Shown here: one piece after another, positions 35,752 through 45,240 of the stretch
How the letters are laid out: the number at the start of each line of letters is the position of its first letter
How positions within the stretch are numbered: position 1 is the first letter of the stretch
Source: an uncultured Bacteroidota bacterium
Lineage (GTDB): Bacteria; Bacteroidota; Bacteroidia; Chitinophagales; Chitinophagaceae
Length of the DNA stretch: 49,992 bases
NCBI GenBank assembly: GCA_903905065.1
Contig: CAIVEW010000028.1
Location: forward strand, 1-49,992
Direction: 5' to 3'
Notes under the pieces: generated by a model
Told to the model about the DNA's origin: nothing
The model's input: only the letters and a program-made list of their open reading frames with translations
Databases searched by the model: none
Translations under genes and position numbers: made by a program

Positions 35752-37037
35752 TGAAATCCCGTTCTGCTGTTGAGACGACATTATCAAGCGAAGCCCATTC
35801 AGGCGGGTGGGGTGTTATTGATACGACTGCAGCACGCTTGCTGATGCTATCCTTTTTCCTGCCTGAGAAGTTACAAGGGTTGATCGTCATGGTTGCGGGC
35901 CTTTACTTTGTCGTACGCACAGTTCGCTCAAAGGAACCAGTTGCGGGGAGTACTTACTTCCAGGCTTTTGTTATCAGTAGTTTTTATTTGTTGTACTTGC
36001 TTGCTGTCCCTCTTACACCACATGAGTACCGGCCATTCCTTTCATTGCTGTGCCAGCGAAAGGCGTCCTTGTTACTTATGCCGCTTGTGTTTGCTATCAC
36101 GGCGCAATCCTTCCGCAGGCTCATTGTAGGCGAGCTTATTTATTTTGTATATGGTTGTTTTGTTGCCTGCGTTATCGGCAATCTGGATTTCGTATATCAT
36201 ATGTGGATATCGAAGGAACCAGCACATGTGTTATCCCATGTCACCTACCGGGTAATGTTTGAAACCAGCACTGGCATTCATCCTACTTATATGGGAATGT
36301 TTCTTGCATTCTCTATATGTATTACCCTGCTTGCGGGGCCTTTTAAAGGGCTGGCGAAATACCTGCTGGTTTACCTGCTTTTGATCTTTCTCCTGGCATT
36401 GCTGGCAAAGTCACCAATTATCGCACTCCTGATCATTTTTATCCATTATGCATATATCCACCGCCAGGCATTATACCGCTACAAAATAGCGTTGCTGGGG
36501 TTCTTTGCAGCATTGGTAGCCGCTTGTTTTTTCATTCCTTTTATTGGTCAGCGGCTGGGAGAGGTACTGCAGTTTGCGGGCGTTGGCAAGCCCGGTAACG
36601 TGGCGGACAACTCTGTTTATGTTCGCAAACTCATCTGGAATGTGGACACCGATTTATTAAAGCATTACTGGCTCACGGGGATAGGGCCCGGGCGTGTATT
36701 ACAGGTGTTGCATGAGCGTTATTTTTTCTACTCTATAGCGAATCGTTTCCCCGTCGGTTATTTTGATCCACACAATGAATACTTTTCTGAATGGCTGTCT
36801 TTTGGCCTGCTTGGGATCGTGTTGTTCGTTGTCGTGCTGGTCTTGCATTTCAGCAAGGCCCTTCGCACAAAAAATCATCTGTATCTCTACTTGCTTATTA
36901 TCCTGGCGGTTACTTTTTGTACTGAGACACTACTGTCCCGGCAAGAGGGCGTTCTGTTCTTCGCAATATTCACTTCATTCTTTTTCTTTTTGTCACAGCC
37001 AACCGGCGATTTAGAATCACCGCATTGCCGTAGCTGA
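35748..37037 (+). CDS. O-antigen ligase family membrane protein
   Basis: A 429-residue membrane protein with ten or more hydrophobic segments. The Wzy_C/WaaL signature region lies at about 285-350: VYVRKLIWNVDTDLLKHYWLTGIGPGR and the DPHNEYFSEWLSFGLLG motif. It joins or polymerises surface glycans. Coupled by a 4-base overlap to the GT4 gene, suggesting both act on the same glycan. It differs from the ligase at 6868, which has PHNQFL, so the two may serve different polymers. Confidence 0.82.
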   Translation: MMKSRSAVETTLSSEAHSGGWGVIDTTAARLLMLSFFLPEKLQGLIVMVAGLYFVVRTVRSKEPVAGSTYFQAFVISSFYLLYLLAVPLTPHEYRPFLSLLCQRKASLLLMPLVFAITAQSFRRLIVGELIYFVYGCFVACVIGNLDFVYHMWISKEPAHVLSHVTYRVMFETSTGIHPTYMGMFLAFSICITLLAGPFKGLAKYLLVYLLLIFLLALLAKSPIIALLIIFIHYAYIHRQALYRYKIALLGFFAALVAACFFIPFIGQRLGEVLQFAGVGKPGNVADNSVYVRKLIWNVDTDLLKHYWLTGIGPGRVLQVLHERYFFYSIANRFPVGYFDPHNEYFSEWLSFGLLGIVLFVVVLVLHFSKALRTKNHLYLYLLIILAVTFCTETLLSRQEGVLFFAIFTSFFFFLSQPTGDLESPHCRS

Positions 37038-37052
37038 AAAAGTTGTGATTAG

Positions 37053-37598
37053 CTATTCTTTCCCGCTCATTCCTTTGAACTGGTGATGGGTTTCTTTAAA
37101 CAGTACATTGAATGTAGTCAGTGACCCATATATTGCAGTGATATATTGCTGCAAATCCACTTTTTCGTCGTCAGTCATCACTTTATGTGCGTTTATTTTC
37201 TGTTCCATCACACGAAGACGGTCACGCACCATAACTATTTTGTGAAAAAATGTTTCGATAGGTACTTCTTTCGATGCCAGGGTCGCATCACCCGGTTTAA
37301 GTATCATGTTACCTCGTCTCCAGCGGGGACCTATTGGTACCATTTGGGTGTCATGAAGGCGCTGGTCCAGGATGTTGCTGAGCGCCTGCTCTATGTCAGC
37401 GATAGTTATCGTTTCGCTGCCGGGTGCCCCTTCTACCTGCTCTATTGTTTTCAGGTCCGCATAGTCTTTGCTGATGCTTTTGGTGCCCTGCTGTGATTTG
37501 AACCAGATAATATAAAACTCCAGTGCTGTGTCGACTATAACTCCTTTTCCAAAACTGGGGTGGTCAACCCGTGACCCTATTCCTAACTGTGCGCTCAT
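37053..37598 (-). CDS. hypothetical protein with Tudor-like N-terminus
   Basis: A 181-residue soluble protein of unknown function. Residues 7-50 (IGSRVDHPSFGKGVIVD...IIWFKSQQGTKSIS) have the G-x-V-H-x-x-F-G-G-V pattern seen in the small beta-barrel at the end of UvrD/PcrA and related nucleic-acid proteins. The rest is helical with many charged residues. It is convergent with the O-antigen ligase gene. A DNA- or RNA-related role is only a guess from the barrel. Confidence 0.6.
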   Translation of the reverse strand: MSAQLGIGSRVDHPSFGKGVIVDTALEFYIIWFKSQQGTKSISKDYADLKTIEQVEGAPGSETITIADIEQALSNILDQRLHDTQMVPIGPRWRRGNMILKPGDATLASKEVPIETFFHKIVMVRDRLRVMEQKINAHKVMTDDEKVDLQQYITAIYGSLTTFNVLFKETHHQFKGMSGKE

Positions 37599-37769
37599 AA
37601 TATTTTGATCAGTTCTTTTATCTTTAGTGATAAAACCGTTCCAAATTACTAATAATAATCGTGATGAAAAAAGTTGGGTGGAGGCTTATTTAGAGACCAT
37701 ACAATAAATGTTGCGGATAAATATCACGGGGAGCGAAAGAAAATGAATCATCATTAGCTTAAGAAAATT

Positions 37770-38468
37770 ATGCAGCCACTGTTATTACTCCATGGTGCCA
37801 TAGGCGCGCCGGATCAACTTAGCCTGCTAGCGGCACACCTCGGAAAAATGTATAAGGTATATACGCCCGGTTTTTCCGGGCACGGCAGTTGTCCTGCCAC
37901 GGAATCTCCGTTTTCCATTGAAATATTTGCTACGGATGTGTTGCTGTTTATGGAACAGAACCAATTTAATAAAGTTTCGATTTTTGGTTATAGTATGGGT
38001 GGGTATGTGGCGCTATACCTTGCGAAGAACTACCCGGAGAAAATAGATAAAGTGATAACACTGGCCACTAAGTTCCAATGGGGTGCCGAAACAGCGGAAC
38101 GCGAGACGCAAAAGCTGAATTCACAAAAGATAGAACAGAAATTGCCGGATTTTGCGGAAACGCTAAAACAGCGGCATCTGGTAAACGATTGGAAAACAGT
38201 ACTGCAAAAAACTGCAGAAATGATGATCTCATTGGGAAGCAATAACACACTTTCTACAGAAGACTTCCGCAATATCAGCGCCCCAACGTTGCTTTTGCTT
38301 GGCGACAGGGACAAGATGGTGAGCCTTGACGAAACCGTAGCGGTATACAGATCGCTTCCAGACGCCCAGATGGGAATATTGCCTGGTATGTCTCATCCTA
38401 TAGAGCAGGCGGATATGGAGATATTGACTTTCCATATTGTACATTTTTTAGGGATTGAACTGATCTGA
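37770..38468 (+). CDS. alpha/beta hydrolase
   Basis: A 232-residue hydrolase. The oxyanion segment LLLLHGAIG is near the N-terminus; the nucleophile is Ser in GYSMGG (about 74); the acid is Asp in LLLGDRDKMV (about 176) and the His is in GMSHPIE (about 211). A short lid lies between. Such proteins cleave esters or similar bonds; the substrate is not predictable. Confidence 0.85.
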   Translation: MQPLLLLHGAIGAPDQLSLLAAHLGKMYKVYTPGFSGHGSCPATESPFSIEIFATDVLLFMEQNQFNKVSIFGYSMGGYVALYLAKNYPEKIDKVITLATKFQWGAETAERETQKLNSQKIEQKLPDFAETLKQRHLVNDWKTVLQKTAEMMISLGSNNTLSTEDFRNISAPTLLLLGDRDKMVSLDETVAVYRSLPDAQMGILPGMSHPIEQADMEILTFHIVHFLGIELI

Positions 38469-38571
38469 GGTCTCCGCACTTTTTCGAAAGATGAAAGGTA
38501 TGCCAGAGGTATAGAGCACGGCAATATTTTTATGGCACAATATTTTCGGTTTTGCTGGAAAATATTTTTTT

Positions 38572-38868
38572 ATGAAAACTGAAAATTCAAAGAATAAAAG
38601 GCACCGCCGCATCATCGCCACTGCAGCTGTGGCCCATAGTGCTACCGCACAAGTACGCCGCCGTAGCGGGGGAGATTTGCTGGCAAGCACTGGTACAAAT
38701 GTTTCTTATGAGGGCGCAACCGCACCCGGTGCAGGTGGATCGGTGGGTACAGGCTACGCATCAGGGCAACCGGCCACGGGAGAAAAAATTACCGTCAACT
38801 CTGACTTTGTTCAGAACAGGGGCGGCAACCCAGCGAAGGGCAAGAAGGACGTAAAGTCAAAGAAATAA
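38572..38868 (+). CDS. small basic Gly-rich protein
   Basis: A 98-residue protein with no signal peptide or known domain. It has a basic N-terminus (KNKRHRRII), a Gly/Ala/Ser/Thr-rich middle (GATAPGAGGSVGTGYASGQ) and a Lys-rich end (KGKKDVKSKK). The composition suggests a disordered protein. The reading frame is likely but not certain to be coding. Confidence 0.45.
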   Translation: MKTENSKNKRHRRIIATAAVAHSATAQVRRRSGGDLLASTGTNVSYEGATAPGAGGSVGTGYASGQPATGEKITVNSDFVQNRGGNPAKGKKDVKSKK

Positions 38869-38882
38869 AAAAAACCACCTAT

Positions 38883-39368
38883 TTACCCGACGTACTCACG
38901 TACCTCAAGCTCATCTGGACAATCGGTCAGCAACTGTGTGATGGTTTTATGCAGCGTAGGGTGCATATAGTTAGGGGCCAGCTCGGCAAGAGGTATTAAT
39001 GTAAAGCGACGTTCCTGCATAAACGGGTGAGGTATTTTCAATTCCGGTTTATCCACAATAACATCATTATAGAGAAGTATATCTATATCTATCGTCCGCG
39101 GGCCCCATTTTACTGTTCGGTGCCTGCCCAGTCTGGTCTCAACGTCCAATAGTGCTGTGAGTAATTCTCCGGGTGTTTTGATAGTCTCCAGGCACACAAC
39201 CATATTCAGAAAATCCGGCTGCTCGGTTATGCCCCACGCCTTCGTTTCATAGATCTTTGAGCGCTTCAAAACCATTCCGCAACTGCCCGGGATCATCCCT
39301 ACGGCTGTTTCCAGCCACAATACGCGGTCTCCTTCATTGCTGCCAAGAGATAGATACGCTAAATTCAT
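38883..39368 (-). CDS. folK: 6-hydroxymethyl-7,8-dihydropterin pyrophosphokinase
   Basis: A 161-residue folate enzyme (HPPK) that moves pyrophosphate from ATP to hydroxymethyl-dihydropterin. Signatures: LSLGSNEGDR at the start, the ETKAWGITEQPDFLNMV segment, and the ATP/metal site GPRTIDIDILLYND. The ATG at 39368 is chosen because it begins MNLAYLSLGSN and lies 5 bases after a TATCTTTG box; the longer reading from 39389 would run over that box. Confidence 0.95.
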   Translation of the reverse strand: MNLAYLSLGSNEGDRVLWLETAVGMIPGSCGMVLKRSKIYETKAWGITEQPDFLNMVVCLETIKTPGELLTALLDVETRLGRHRTVKWGPRTIDIDILLYNDVIVDKPELKIPHPFMQERRFTLIPLAELAPNYMHPTLHKTITQLLTDCPDELEVREYVG

Positions 39369-39373
39369 TGGCT

Positions 39374-39381
39374 CAAAGATA
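39374..39381 (-). promoter_or_regulatory. -7-like box of folK, nearly leaderless
   Basis: On the minus strand this reads TATCTTTG followed by AGCCA and the folK ATG at 39368. Confidence 0.5.
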
Positions 39382-39429
39382 ACTGCCAAAGTTTATACGC
39401 ATTTAACTGATTATTGATGTTGGCCCTTG

Positions 39430-39438
39430 TATCTTTGC
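39430..39438 (+). promoter_or_regulatory. -7-like box of sppA
   Basis: TATCTTTGC, a full match, 23 bases before the sppA ATG at 39462. It faces away from the folK box, so the two genes form a divergent pair. Confidence 0.5.
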
Positions 39439-39461
39439 AGACTATTAAATGTAGGGATATT

Positions 39462-41240
39462 ATGAGAGATTTTTTTAAGTCATTTTTTGCGTCACTGCTG
39501 GCAATTATTGTCTCAGGAGTCATTTTGGTGGTAGTTATTATCGCCGGCGCGGTGAGCTTATCCAGGTCAGTGATGGAAAAGGAAGATAAAAAAGTTACCG
39601 GCAACGTGCTGGTGATCGACCTGTCTAAAAGTATACACGAACAAGGCCAGACCAATTCCCTGGCCATGCTTAGCAACAAATCGGGATACGATGCAGGTCT
39701 GTATGATGTAGTCCGCGCCATTAGCCATGCTAAAACAGACGCCAACATTAAAGGCATACTCCTGAAGTTAAAACCATCCCCGAACGGGTGGGCTACAATG
39801 CAGCAATTAAAATTCGCTCTTGACGATTTTAAGACGTCCCATAAATTCATTTACGGCTACGGCGAGGAGATATCCCAGGGTGCATATTACGTAGCCTGCA
39901 GTGCAGACAGTATCTATCTCAACCCCGGTGGCGATTTAGAGTTAAAGGGCTTTGCGACGGTAATGCCTTTTTTTAAGGGCGCGCTTGACAAGCTGGAGCT
40001 GCAGCCCGAGATATTCTATGCCGGTAAGTTCAAGAGCGCTACAGAGCCCTTCCGCGCAGATAAAATAAGCGACCCTAACCGGCAGCAGATCATGGCCTAC
40101 CAAAACGGGCTTTGGGGCCAGTTCCTGGAAACCGCAGCAAAATATACCCATTCCGACAAGGCCGCCATCAACGACCTCGCTGTAAAAGGAACCATTCAAT
40201 TTCCGGAAGATGCACTGAAGAATAAAATAGTGGCTGGCCTGCTCTATTGGGACCAGGTAGAGCAGCGGTTGCGGGCGCGCACCGGGCAAAAAGGAAATGA
40301 GGATATCAGTTATGTATCATTGAATGATTACGCGGATGCAGAAAAAGGCGACGGGAAAATTAATGAGAACAGGATCGCAGTAATATTTGCCGAAGGCGAA
40401 ATTATAGATGGCGAACAGACCAACGAAAGAGAGATCGCTTCAAAAGACATGTGCGAGGAGATTCGTAAAGTGGCCAATGACAATCGCATTAAGGCGGTTG
40501 TACTCCGTGTAAATTCGCCAGGCGGCAGTGCACTGGCATCGGAGGTGATACTTCGCGAACTTGTGCTGCTGAAACAGAAGAAACACCTGATCGTCTCTAT
40601 GGGCGACTATGCCGCATCTGGGGGCTATTATATCTCCAGCATGGCAGATAGCATTTTTGCAATGCCCAACACGATCACGGGCAGCATCGGGGTATTTAGC
40701 ATGATGTTCAGTATAGACAAACTGATGAAGAACAAGCTGGGCGTAACATTCGATGAGGTGAAGAATGCACCATATGCCGATCTGCCCACTTCGTCCCGCC
40801 CACTTACTCCTGAGGAAGCAAAGAGAATGCAAAACTCCGTGGACACCATCTATGAGCGTTTTAAAAATCATGTGGTTGATGGTAGAAAGCTTTCCCTTAC
40901 CAATGTGGACAGCATAGCCCAGGGCCGTGTATGGACGGGTACCGATGCACTTGGCATAGGCCTCGTAGACGGTATTGGCGATCTTGACCGGGCGATAGCC
41001 AGTGCTGCTGCAATCGCTAAGATCACCGATTACAAAGTATCTACCTATCCCGAGCCATATGATAAGCTCAACGCCCTGCTGCGCAGGTTTGGCGTAAAAA
41101 CAGATGCCAGCCTGGCTGTAAAAAACGCTATGAAAGAAGAAATGGGCGAGGGCTACCAGTGGTATGAACAAGTGCAGAAACTGCGCAAAGTAAATGGAAA
41201 GGCCATGATGATGATGCCCTTTCAGTTGAATGTGCAGTAG
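39462..41240 (+). CDS. sppA: signal peptide peptidase SppA (67K type)
   Basis: A 592-residue membrane-anchored protease that degrades cleaved signal peptides. One N-terminal helix (about 5-35) is followed by two related S49 domains. The general base is Lys191 in FYAGKFKSATEPF and the nucleophile is Ser386 in DYAASGGYYIS, as in E. coli SppA where both come from different repeats. The length matches the long form. The ATG at 39462 is preferred over one 16 codons upstream, which falls before the promoter-like box. Confidence 0.95.
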   Translation: MRDFFKSFFASLLAIIVSGVILVVVIIAGAVSLSRSVMEKEDKKVTGNVLVIDLSKSIHEQGQTNSLAMLSNKSGYDAGLYDVVRAISHAKTDANIKGILLKLKPSPNGWATMQQLKFALDDFKTSHKFIYGYGEEISQGAYYVACSADSIYLNPGGDLELKGFATVMPFFKGALDKLELQPEIFYAGKFKSATEPFRADKISDPNRQQIMAYQNGLWGQFLETAAKYTHSDKAAINDLAVKGTIQFPEDALKNKIVAGLLYWDQVEQRLRARTGQKGNEDISYVSLNDYADAEKGDGKINENRIAVIFAEGEIIDGEQTNEREIASKDMCEEIRKVANDNRIKAVVLRVNSPGGSALASEVILRELVLLKQKKHLIVSMGDYAASGGYYISSMADSIFAMPNTITGSIGVFSMMFSIDKLMKNKLGVTFDEVKNAPYADLPTSSRPLTPEEAKRMQNSVDTIYERFKNHVVDGRKLSLTNVDSIAQGRVWTGTDALGIGLVDGIGDLDRAIASAAAIAKITDYKVSTYPEPYDKLNALLRRFGVKTDASLAVKNAMKEEMGEGYQWYEQVQKLRKVNGKAMMMMPFQLNVQ

Positions 41241-41241
41241 G

Positions 41242-41302
41242 TACCTCTCCCTGCGAGCTGCGCTCCTTCGTTTGCACAAACTCCGAAGGAGAGGGTGAGG
41301 AG
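41242..41302. repeat. inverted repeat after sppA
   Basis: CCTCTCC and GGAGAGG-type outer arms and an inner CTCCTTCG / CGAAGGAG pair form a two-level hairpin with a TTTG/CAAA top. It lacks a T-run, so a terminator is uncertain. It resembles dispersed intergenic repeats of the family. Confidence 0.5.
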
Positions 41303-41359
41303 GAGTGGGTGGTCTAGCTTCCCGTTGTATCTGGACGCTATTTCTCGCCGACTCACGAC

Positions 41360-41379
41360 CCTGCCTACCGGCAGGCAGG
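41360..41379. repeat. CCTGCCTACCGGC-type palindrome, copy 3
   Basis: CCTGCCTACCGGCAGGCAGG, nearly perfect, in the sppA-surE gap. It is followed by a tandem GACTAAC repeat (41382-41398) just before surE. Confidence 0.65.
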
Positions 41380-41408
41380 TTATGACTAACGACTAACGAC
41401 TATAAAAA

Positions 41409-42167
41409 ATGACTATTTTAATAACCAACGATGATGGCATAACCTCCCCGGGCATACGTGCCCTGGTGGATGCCGTGAGGGGCCTCGGGCAGGTGATTGT
41501 AGTCGCCCCCGATAGCCCGCAGTCCGGCATGGGGCATGCCATAACCATTGGCGACCCTTTGCGGCTGGACAAGGTGGACATGTTTGACGGTGTTGACTCG
41601 TGGCAGTGCAGCGGTACACCTGCCGATTGCGTGAAGCTGGCAAGAGATAAGATACTGCATGCGAAACCCGATATATGCCTGAGTGGGATTAATCATGGTG
41701 CCAACCACTCCATAAATGTGATCTATAGCGGTACTATGAGCGCGGCCATGGAAGCAGCTATTGAAGGCGTGCCATCCATTGGGTTTTCGTCACTGGATTA
41801 CCGGTTTGATGCTGATTTCACCGTTGCAAAAACCGTGGTGCGTGACCTTGCGAAACGGATGCTTTCCAGCCCAATGCCGGCACATTTGTTGCTCAATGTG
41901 AATATTCCTGTTTGCACTCCGGCCACCTTTAAAGGCATGAAGATATGCCGGCAGGCTTATGCCCGCTGGGCAGAGGAATTTGACCATCGCAAAGACCCCC
42001 GCGGCAAAGACTACTACTGGATGACCGGTAAATTCATAAACATGGATACCGGTGCCGGCACCGATGTGGAAGCCCTCAAGGAAGGTTATGCATCTATCGT
42101 ACCCATCAGAATAGACTTTACGGATACAAAGATGAAAGAATGGCTGGAGGGGGAATGGCAATTTTGA
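41409..42167 (+). CDS. surE: 5'-nucleotidase SurE
   Basis: A 252-residue metal-dependent nucleotidase. The metal site NDDGI (Asp8, Asp9) is at the start; PDSPQSGMGHAIT holds Ser39 (PQSG); LSGINHGANHSINVIYSGTMSAAMEA contains the Asn ligand. It removes phosphate from nucleoside 5' or 3' monophosphates under stress. It follows sppA after a 168-base gap of repeats. Confidence 0.95.
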   Translation: MTILITNDDGITSPGIRALVDAVRGLGQVIVVAPDSPQSGMGHAITIGDPLRLDKVDMFDGVDSWQCSGTPADCVKLARDKILHAKPDICLSGINHGANHSINVIYSGTMSAAMEAAIEGVPSIGFSSLDYRFDADFTVAKTVVRDLAKRMLSSPMPAHLLLNVNIPVCTPATFKGMKICRQAYARWAEEFDHRKDPRGKDYYWMTGKFINMDTGAGTDVEALKEGYASIVPIRIDFTDTKMKEWLEGEWQF

Positions 42168-42266
42168 TTTTTTTATTGTTAGTTTGGAATTAGGAGTTGC
42201 GATTGATTTATTTTCAATCTGCAATACAATCCAAATTCCAAATTCCGCAAATACCGATTCCGCAAG

Positions 42267-43343
42267 ATGATCTACAAAGTAATTGGTTTAATGTCAGGTA
42301 GCTCACTGGATGGGCTGGATATTGTCCATGTTCAGCTAAGTGAAGTGCGTGGCCAGTGGAGCTATGAAATTCTTCATGCTAACTGCATACCCTACAGCGA
42401 GCAATGGTCAAACGATCTGCGCGATGCCGTCAATAAGAATGTCGGGGATTTTCTAAAGTTGCATACGAGCTACGGGCACTACCTTGGTGAGCAGGTCAAC
42501 GGGTTTATTGCGAAACATGAGCTCAGCCATCAAGTACATTTTATAGCATCTCACGGCCATACTGTTTTTCACGAACCTCAGAACCGTACGACCTGCCAGA
42601 TCGGTGACGGCGCGGCAATAGCGGCGGTCACCGGGCTTCCGGTCATCAATGACCTCCGTGTTATGGATGTGGCCCTGGGAGGCCAGGGGGCGCCGATAGT
42701 GCCTATTGGCGATAAACTGCTTTTCAGTAATTATGATTACTTACTCAATATAGGTGGTATAGCTAATGTTACCGTGCAGTCAAAAGGCATTGCCTTTGAC
42801 ATTTGTCCTGCAAACCAGGTGCTTAATGCGCTTGCTGCTCGGGAGGGCAAAGCGATGGATGAGAATGGCGACATGGCATCGGTTGGTACGCTTTTACCCG
42901 GGATTTTGGAAGAGCTTAATGATGCACATTACTACAAGCAACTTCCCCCAAAATCACTGAGCAATGATGCGGCAATGGAGGTTGTATTCCCTCATTTGCT
43001 GGAAACAGATGAAAACAATTTCGACCTCCTGCATACCGCTGCTATACATATCGTTCAGCAAATTGTAGCCGCCCTAAAACACTACCTACATCAAAAAGAA
43101 CAGGCAACACTATTGGCGACGGGTGGAGGCGCATTCAATACTTTCCTGATCACAGAACTGCAAAAAGCACTAGCGGCAAGCAATATTATTGTAGTGGTGC
43201 CAGATGCCCGCGTGGTAAAATTCAAGGAAGCCCTTGTAATGGCGCTTATAGGCACGCTGCGCTGGCGCGAAGAAGTGAATGTCATTAGTTCTGTGACCGG
43301 AGCAACCAGGGATAGTGTGGGTGGGGCTTTGTGGATAGCATAA
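42267..43343 (+). CDS. anmK: anhydro-N-acetylmuramic acid kinase
   Basis: A 358-residue kinase for recycling of 1,6-anhydro-MurNAc from peptidoglycan turnover. GLMSGSSLDGLDI at the N-terminus is the phosphate-binding loop, IASHGHTVFHEP the substrate loop, GQGAPIVPIGDKLLF and NIGGIANVTV are typical, and LATGGGAFNTFLI closes the ATP site. All hallmark motifs are intact. Stands alone on the plus strand, convergent with the cyclase. Confidence 0.94.
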   Translation: MIYKVIGLMSGSSLDGLDIVHVQLSEVRGQWSYEILHANCIPYSEQWSNDLRDAVNKNVGDFLKLHTSYGHYLGEQVNGFIAKHELSHQVHFIASHGHTVFHEPQNRTTCQIGDGAAIAAVTGLPVINDLRVMDVALGGQGAPIVPIGDKLLFSNYDYLLNIGGIANVTVQSKGIAFDICPANQVLNALAAREGKAMDENGDMASVGTLLPGILEELNDAHYYKQLPPKSLSNDAAMEVVFPHLLETDENNFDLLHTAAIHIVQQIVAALKHYLHQKEQATLLATGGGAFNTFLITELQKALAASNIIVVVPDARVVKFKEALVMALIGTLRWREEVNVISSVTGATRDSVGGALWIA

Positions 43344-43353
43344 TACAAACTGT

Positions 43354-45240
43354 TTATGATACAAAGTACATGTTCATCATCCCTTTATTCTTGGCTTCTA
43401 TTTCTCCCCTGTATTCACATGATATCACGGATTTTACGAGTTCGTATGTAGTCTGTGAAATATTGATTTTTCCGGCAGCACTGTTTTGCTCCATTCGTGC
43501 TGCTGTATTTACAGTATCACCCCAAACGTCATACGCAAATTTTTTCACGCCTACTATGCCCGCTACTACGCTTCCACTGTGGATACCAATTCTGATTTCG
43601 AAGGTTTTATCACCTGATTTTTCACGCCTGTCTTTCATGAAATTATTAATGTCGATAGCAGCCAGCACCGCTTTTTCGGCATGCTTCGGGTCGGGGCGCG
43701 GCAATCCGGCTACAGCAAGGTAGGCATCACCTATGGTTTTAATCTTTTCTATCCCGTACTTAGCGGTTATGTCATCGAATGATTTAAAACAATTATGCAA
43801 CTCATCTATAAGTTGCTGTGGATTCATACGCTCGCCGGCACTTGTGAAGTTCACAAAATCCGTGAATAACACTGTAACATTGTCGAAATGTTTCGCTGTT
43901 GTTGTGCCCTTGGTTTTAAGCTCTAGTGCAACTTCCGCTGGCAGTATGTTAAGCAGCAGATTGTCAGACTTTTCTCTTTCTCTCTCTGACTTACTACGTT
44001 CCCGAACAATGAAAAACGAGAAGCCCACCAAAATAAGAACGCCTGCCATACCTGTATATGTAAGAGTTCGCTGCCTTTGTAATCTTACCTTTGCCATCCT
44101 TTCTTTTTCAGCATTTTTAAGGCTATCAGTTAAGCGTTGCCGGTCGAATTCATTTTTCATTCCCATTTTTACTATTTTTTCATCGTTCTCTTTAGAGTAG
44201 ACCGAGTCCTTGATCGTTCGGTAATTATCGGCATAAAACAGAGCCATTTTGTAATCTTTTTTTTGCCGGTACGCTTCCGCCAGGAATTCGTAATCTTGTT
44301 GAAGTATATGGATATTTCCCAGCTCTTTCGCAATACCAAGGCTATTTTGCAAATATTCTATTGCTTTGTTCAATAATGCCGGACGCGATGTTGGAATCAA
44401 AATATTTTTGGCTTCGTCCGAACGGCTTTTTTTAGAAAGGTACCTCATAGACGTATCCTTAAAAATGCACAAGAAAGAATTTCCAATACCACTAAGGATA
44501 AGCGCTATTCCGCGTTTATTTTCGAGCTCTTCATATATTTTCAATGATTGCAATTCGAAGTCAATGGCCTCGCTGTAATTTTTCTGTTTGTTATATAAGT
44601 TACCGATATTACCCATGGCTATTGCCATACCTTGTTTATTTCCCGTTTCCTTCAGTAGGTTTAGGCACTTGAAGTTATACTCCAACGCTTTTGGGTAGTT
44701 ATTCATGTTTAAATATATCGCTCCGATACTCCCATTGTCGTAAGCTATATCATTTTTATCTCCAAGGTTTTCGTCTATTTTTAAGCCCTTCAAGTAATAT
44801 TCCAAAGCCTTTCGATAGTCGTTTTGAAATTGATAAATATTGCCAATGTTTTCGTTAACACCCGCGATCCCCTTTTTATAGCCACTTTCCTCATCTATTT
44901 TTAAAGCCGCCTGGTAATATTCAAGCGCCTTGGGGTAGTTTGATTTATATAAATAGTTGCTCGCCATACTGTTGTTTGCCGCTGCTATGTACTCGTTTGA
45001 TTTCAGCCGTGTTGCGAGGTCTAGCTCCATCTGTCCATATTTTATTCCCTCTTCCGGATTAATGGAACAATATCCAAACGACAGGCCATGTAATACCTTT
45101 ACTTTGTTGGTATCTTCTTTCTGTTTCGGCAATTCATTTATAAGAGAATCCAGCCGTGCCTGCCCTTGTAATTTTGCGGATGATTTTTCAACTCCAAACA
45201 ACAATGGAATTATGAATAACGCAATAGTGAATTGTTTCAT
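43354..45240 (-). CDS. TPR-containing adenylate cyclase (class III)
   Basis: A 628-residue membrane protein. Signal peptide (about 1-20), then about five or six tetratricopeptide repeats (about 55-330, e.g. YPKALEYYQAALKIDEESGY), one membrane helix (about 392-412), a short coiled linker, and a class III cyclase domain (about 450-625). Metal Asp residues lie in VLFTDFVNFTSAGE and in GDAYLA. KIKTIGD (Lys) and YDVWGDTVNTAARM (Asp) are the adenine-selecting pair, so cAMP rather than cGMP is expected. The topology puts the TPRs outside and the cyclase inside. The TPR part probably senses a protein or cell-wall signal. Confidence 0.9.
   Translation of the reverse strand: MKQFTIALFIIPLLFGVEKSSAKLQGQARLDSLINELPKQKEDTNKVKVLHGLSFGYCSINPEEGIKYGQMELDLATRLKSNEYIAAANNSMASNYLYKSNYPKALEYYQAALKIDEESGYKKGIAGVNENIGNIYQFQNDYRKALEYYLKGLKIDENLGDKNDIAYDNGSIGAIYLNMNNYPKALEYNFKCLNLLKETGNKQGMAIAMGNIGNLYNKQKNYSEAIDFELQSLKIYEELENKRGIALILSGIGNSFLCIFKDTSMRYLSKKSRSDEAKNILIPTSRPALLNKAIEYLQNSLGIAKELGNIHILQQDYEFLAEAYRQKKDYKMALFYADNYRTIKDSVYSKENDEKIVKMGMKNEFDRQRLTDSLKNAEKERMAKVRLQRQRTLTYTGMAGVLILVGFSFFIVRERSKSEREREKSDNLLLNILPAEVALELKTKGTTTAKHFDNVTVLFTDFVNFTSAGERMNPQQLIDELHNCFKSFDDITAKYGIEKIKTIGDAYLAVAGLPRPDPKHAEKAVLAAIDINNFMKDRREKSGDKTFEIRIGIHSGSVVAGIVGVKKFAYDVWGDTVNTAARMEQNSAAGKINISQTTYELVKSVISCEYRGEIEAKNKGMMNMYFVS

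Noticed and set aside
40440..41279. 279-residue minus-strand frame across sppA
   Set aside because: Shadow of sppA; no conserved motif.
41242..41302. Terminator after sppA
   Set aside because: The hairpin is strong but has no T-run on either strand, so it is listed as a repeat only.
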